Shown here: positions 33,007-33,140 of the stretch, piece after piece
Layout of the letters: each line of letters starts with the position of its first letter
How positions within the stretch are numbered: position 1 is the first letter of the stretch
Source of the DNA: RACS-047 sp031553855
Lineage (GTDB): Bacteria; Bacillota; Clostridia; Christensenellales; Pumilibacteraceae
DNA length: 33,140 nucleotides
Assembly (NCBI GenBank): GCA_031553855.1
Contig: JAVBKW010000032.1
Location: 1 to 33,140 of the forward strand
Reading direction: 5' to 3'
Notes under the pieces: generated by a model
What the model saw: the letters and a program-made list of their open reading frames with translations, nothing else
Databases searched by the model: none
Told to the model about the DNA's origin: nothing
Position numbers and translations under genes: made by a program

Positions 33007-33140
33007 CTGTGCAACCACTTTTGACATACCATACCGAAGCGTCCTTCCGCCAGCCGACTCCTCTAAAGCTCCCTTGTGGCACACGCTATGGTCTACTTAG
33101 TGCTGCTGCGGTCAGGCCCTGACACGGTTCATAGTATAAC
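33007..33140 (-). ncRNA. ffs: Signal recognition particle RNA, large Firmicutes type (3' part; 5' end outside the window)
   Basis: The minus strand carries GTGTCAGG...AGCAGCACTAAG, the conserved domain IV that binds Ffh. Further on it has TGTGCCACAAGGGAGC, GTCGGCTGGCGGAAGGACGC and AAAGTGGTTGCACAG, which follow the 3' half of the B. subtilis scRNA. Seven U (33000-33006) follow. The tip of domain IV, GGAA in E. coli, reads UGAC here. The gene continues past the right edge, where the Alu-domain 5' strand should be. The RNA directs ribosomes translating membrane and secreted proteins to the membrane. Confidence 0.85.

Overview
The window looks like chromosomal DNA of an anaerobic, fermentative member of the Clostridia, most likely an uncultured gut lineage. 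The evidence is a trimeric [FeFe] hydrogenase operon, a Firmicutes-type large SRP RNA, strong Shine-Dalgarno sites, TTGACA/TATAAT promoters, an ANTAR regulator and a type 2 isoleucyl-tRNA synthetase. I cannot name the genus. Nearly all genes lie on the minus strand, so operons read from high to low coordinates. I see no phage, plasmid, complete insertion sequence, CRISPR array or tRNA.

Region 1 (13-8336, minus) is one hydrogenase operon of ten genes behind a single promoter. It starts with a signalling half: a DRTGG-domain protein, an RsbW-like ATPase, a HydS-like sensory [FeFe] hydrogenase without PAS or output domain, a second DRTGG protein and a PHP phosphoesterase-like protein. The catalytic half follows: the NuoE-like subunit, a soluble HATPase protein, a small [2Fe-2S] protein, the NuoF-like flavoprotein and the catalytic subunit HydA. 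The plausible job is NAD(P)H- and possibly ferredoxin-linked H2 production coupled to a hydrogen or redox sensor.

Region 2 (8341-11487) holds a membrane-anchored protein of unknown function, a DUF6062-like double CxxC/CxxH protein, a metallo-beta-lactamase-fold hydrolase and a 900-base non-coding stretch. That stretch contains a probable 6S RNA with its own promoter, a MITE-like inverted-repeat element and a terminator palindrome.

Region 3 (11488-18388) is a pyrimidine operon: carA, then a single frame in which full-length carB is fused to full-length dapF, then pyrG overlapping it by four bases. The DapF part has alanine where the first catalytic cysteine is expected.

Region 4 (18440-22464) holds an ANTAR response regulator behind a leader with a terminator-like hairpin and an 11-codon ORF, a possible 51-aa protein, phosphoglucomutase, a 48-aa basic protein and a CPBP membrane protease.

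Region 5 (22465-28577) begins with a divergent pair whose promoters sit so close to the start codons that both mRNAs should be leaderless, separated by a chain of small hairpins. A beta-propeller-like protein, a zinc-ribbon membrane protein and a class II galT follow.

Region 6 (27796-33140) holds ileS, an RlmI-like methyltransferase and an RluA-type pseudouridine synthase, all tied to translation. ileS has a 255-base leader with a 170-base inverted repeat and no T-box. At the edge lies the 3' part of the SRP RNA gene.
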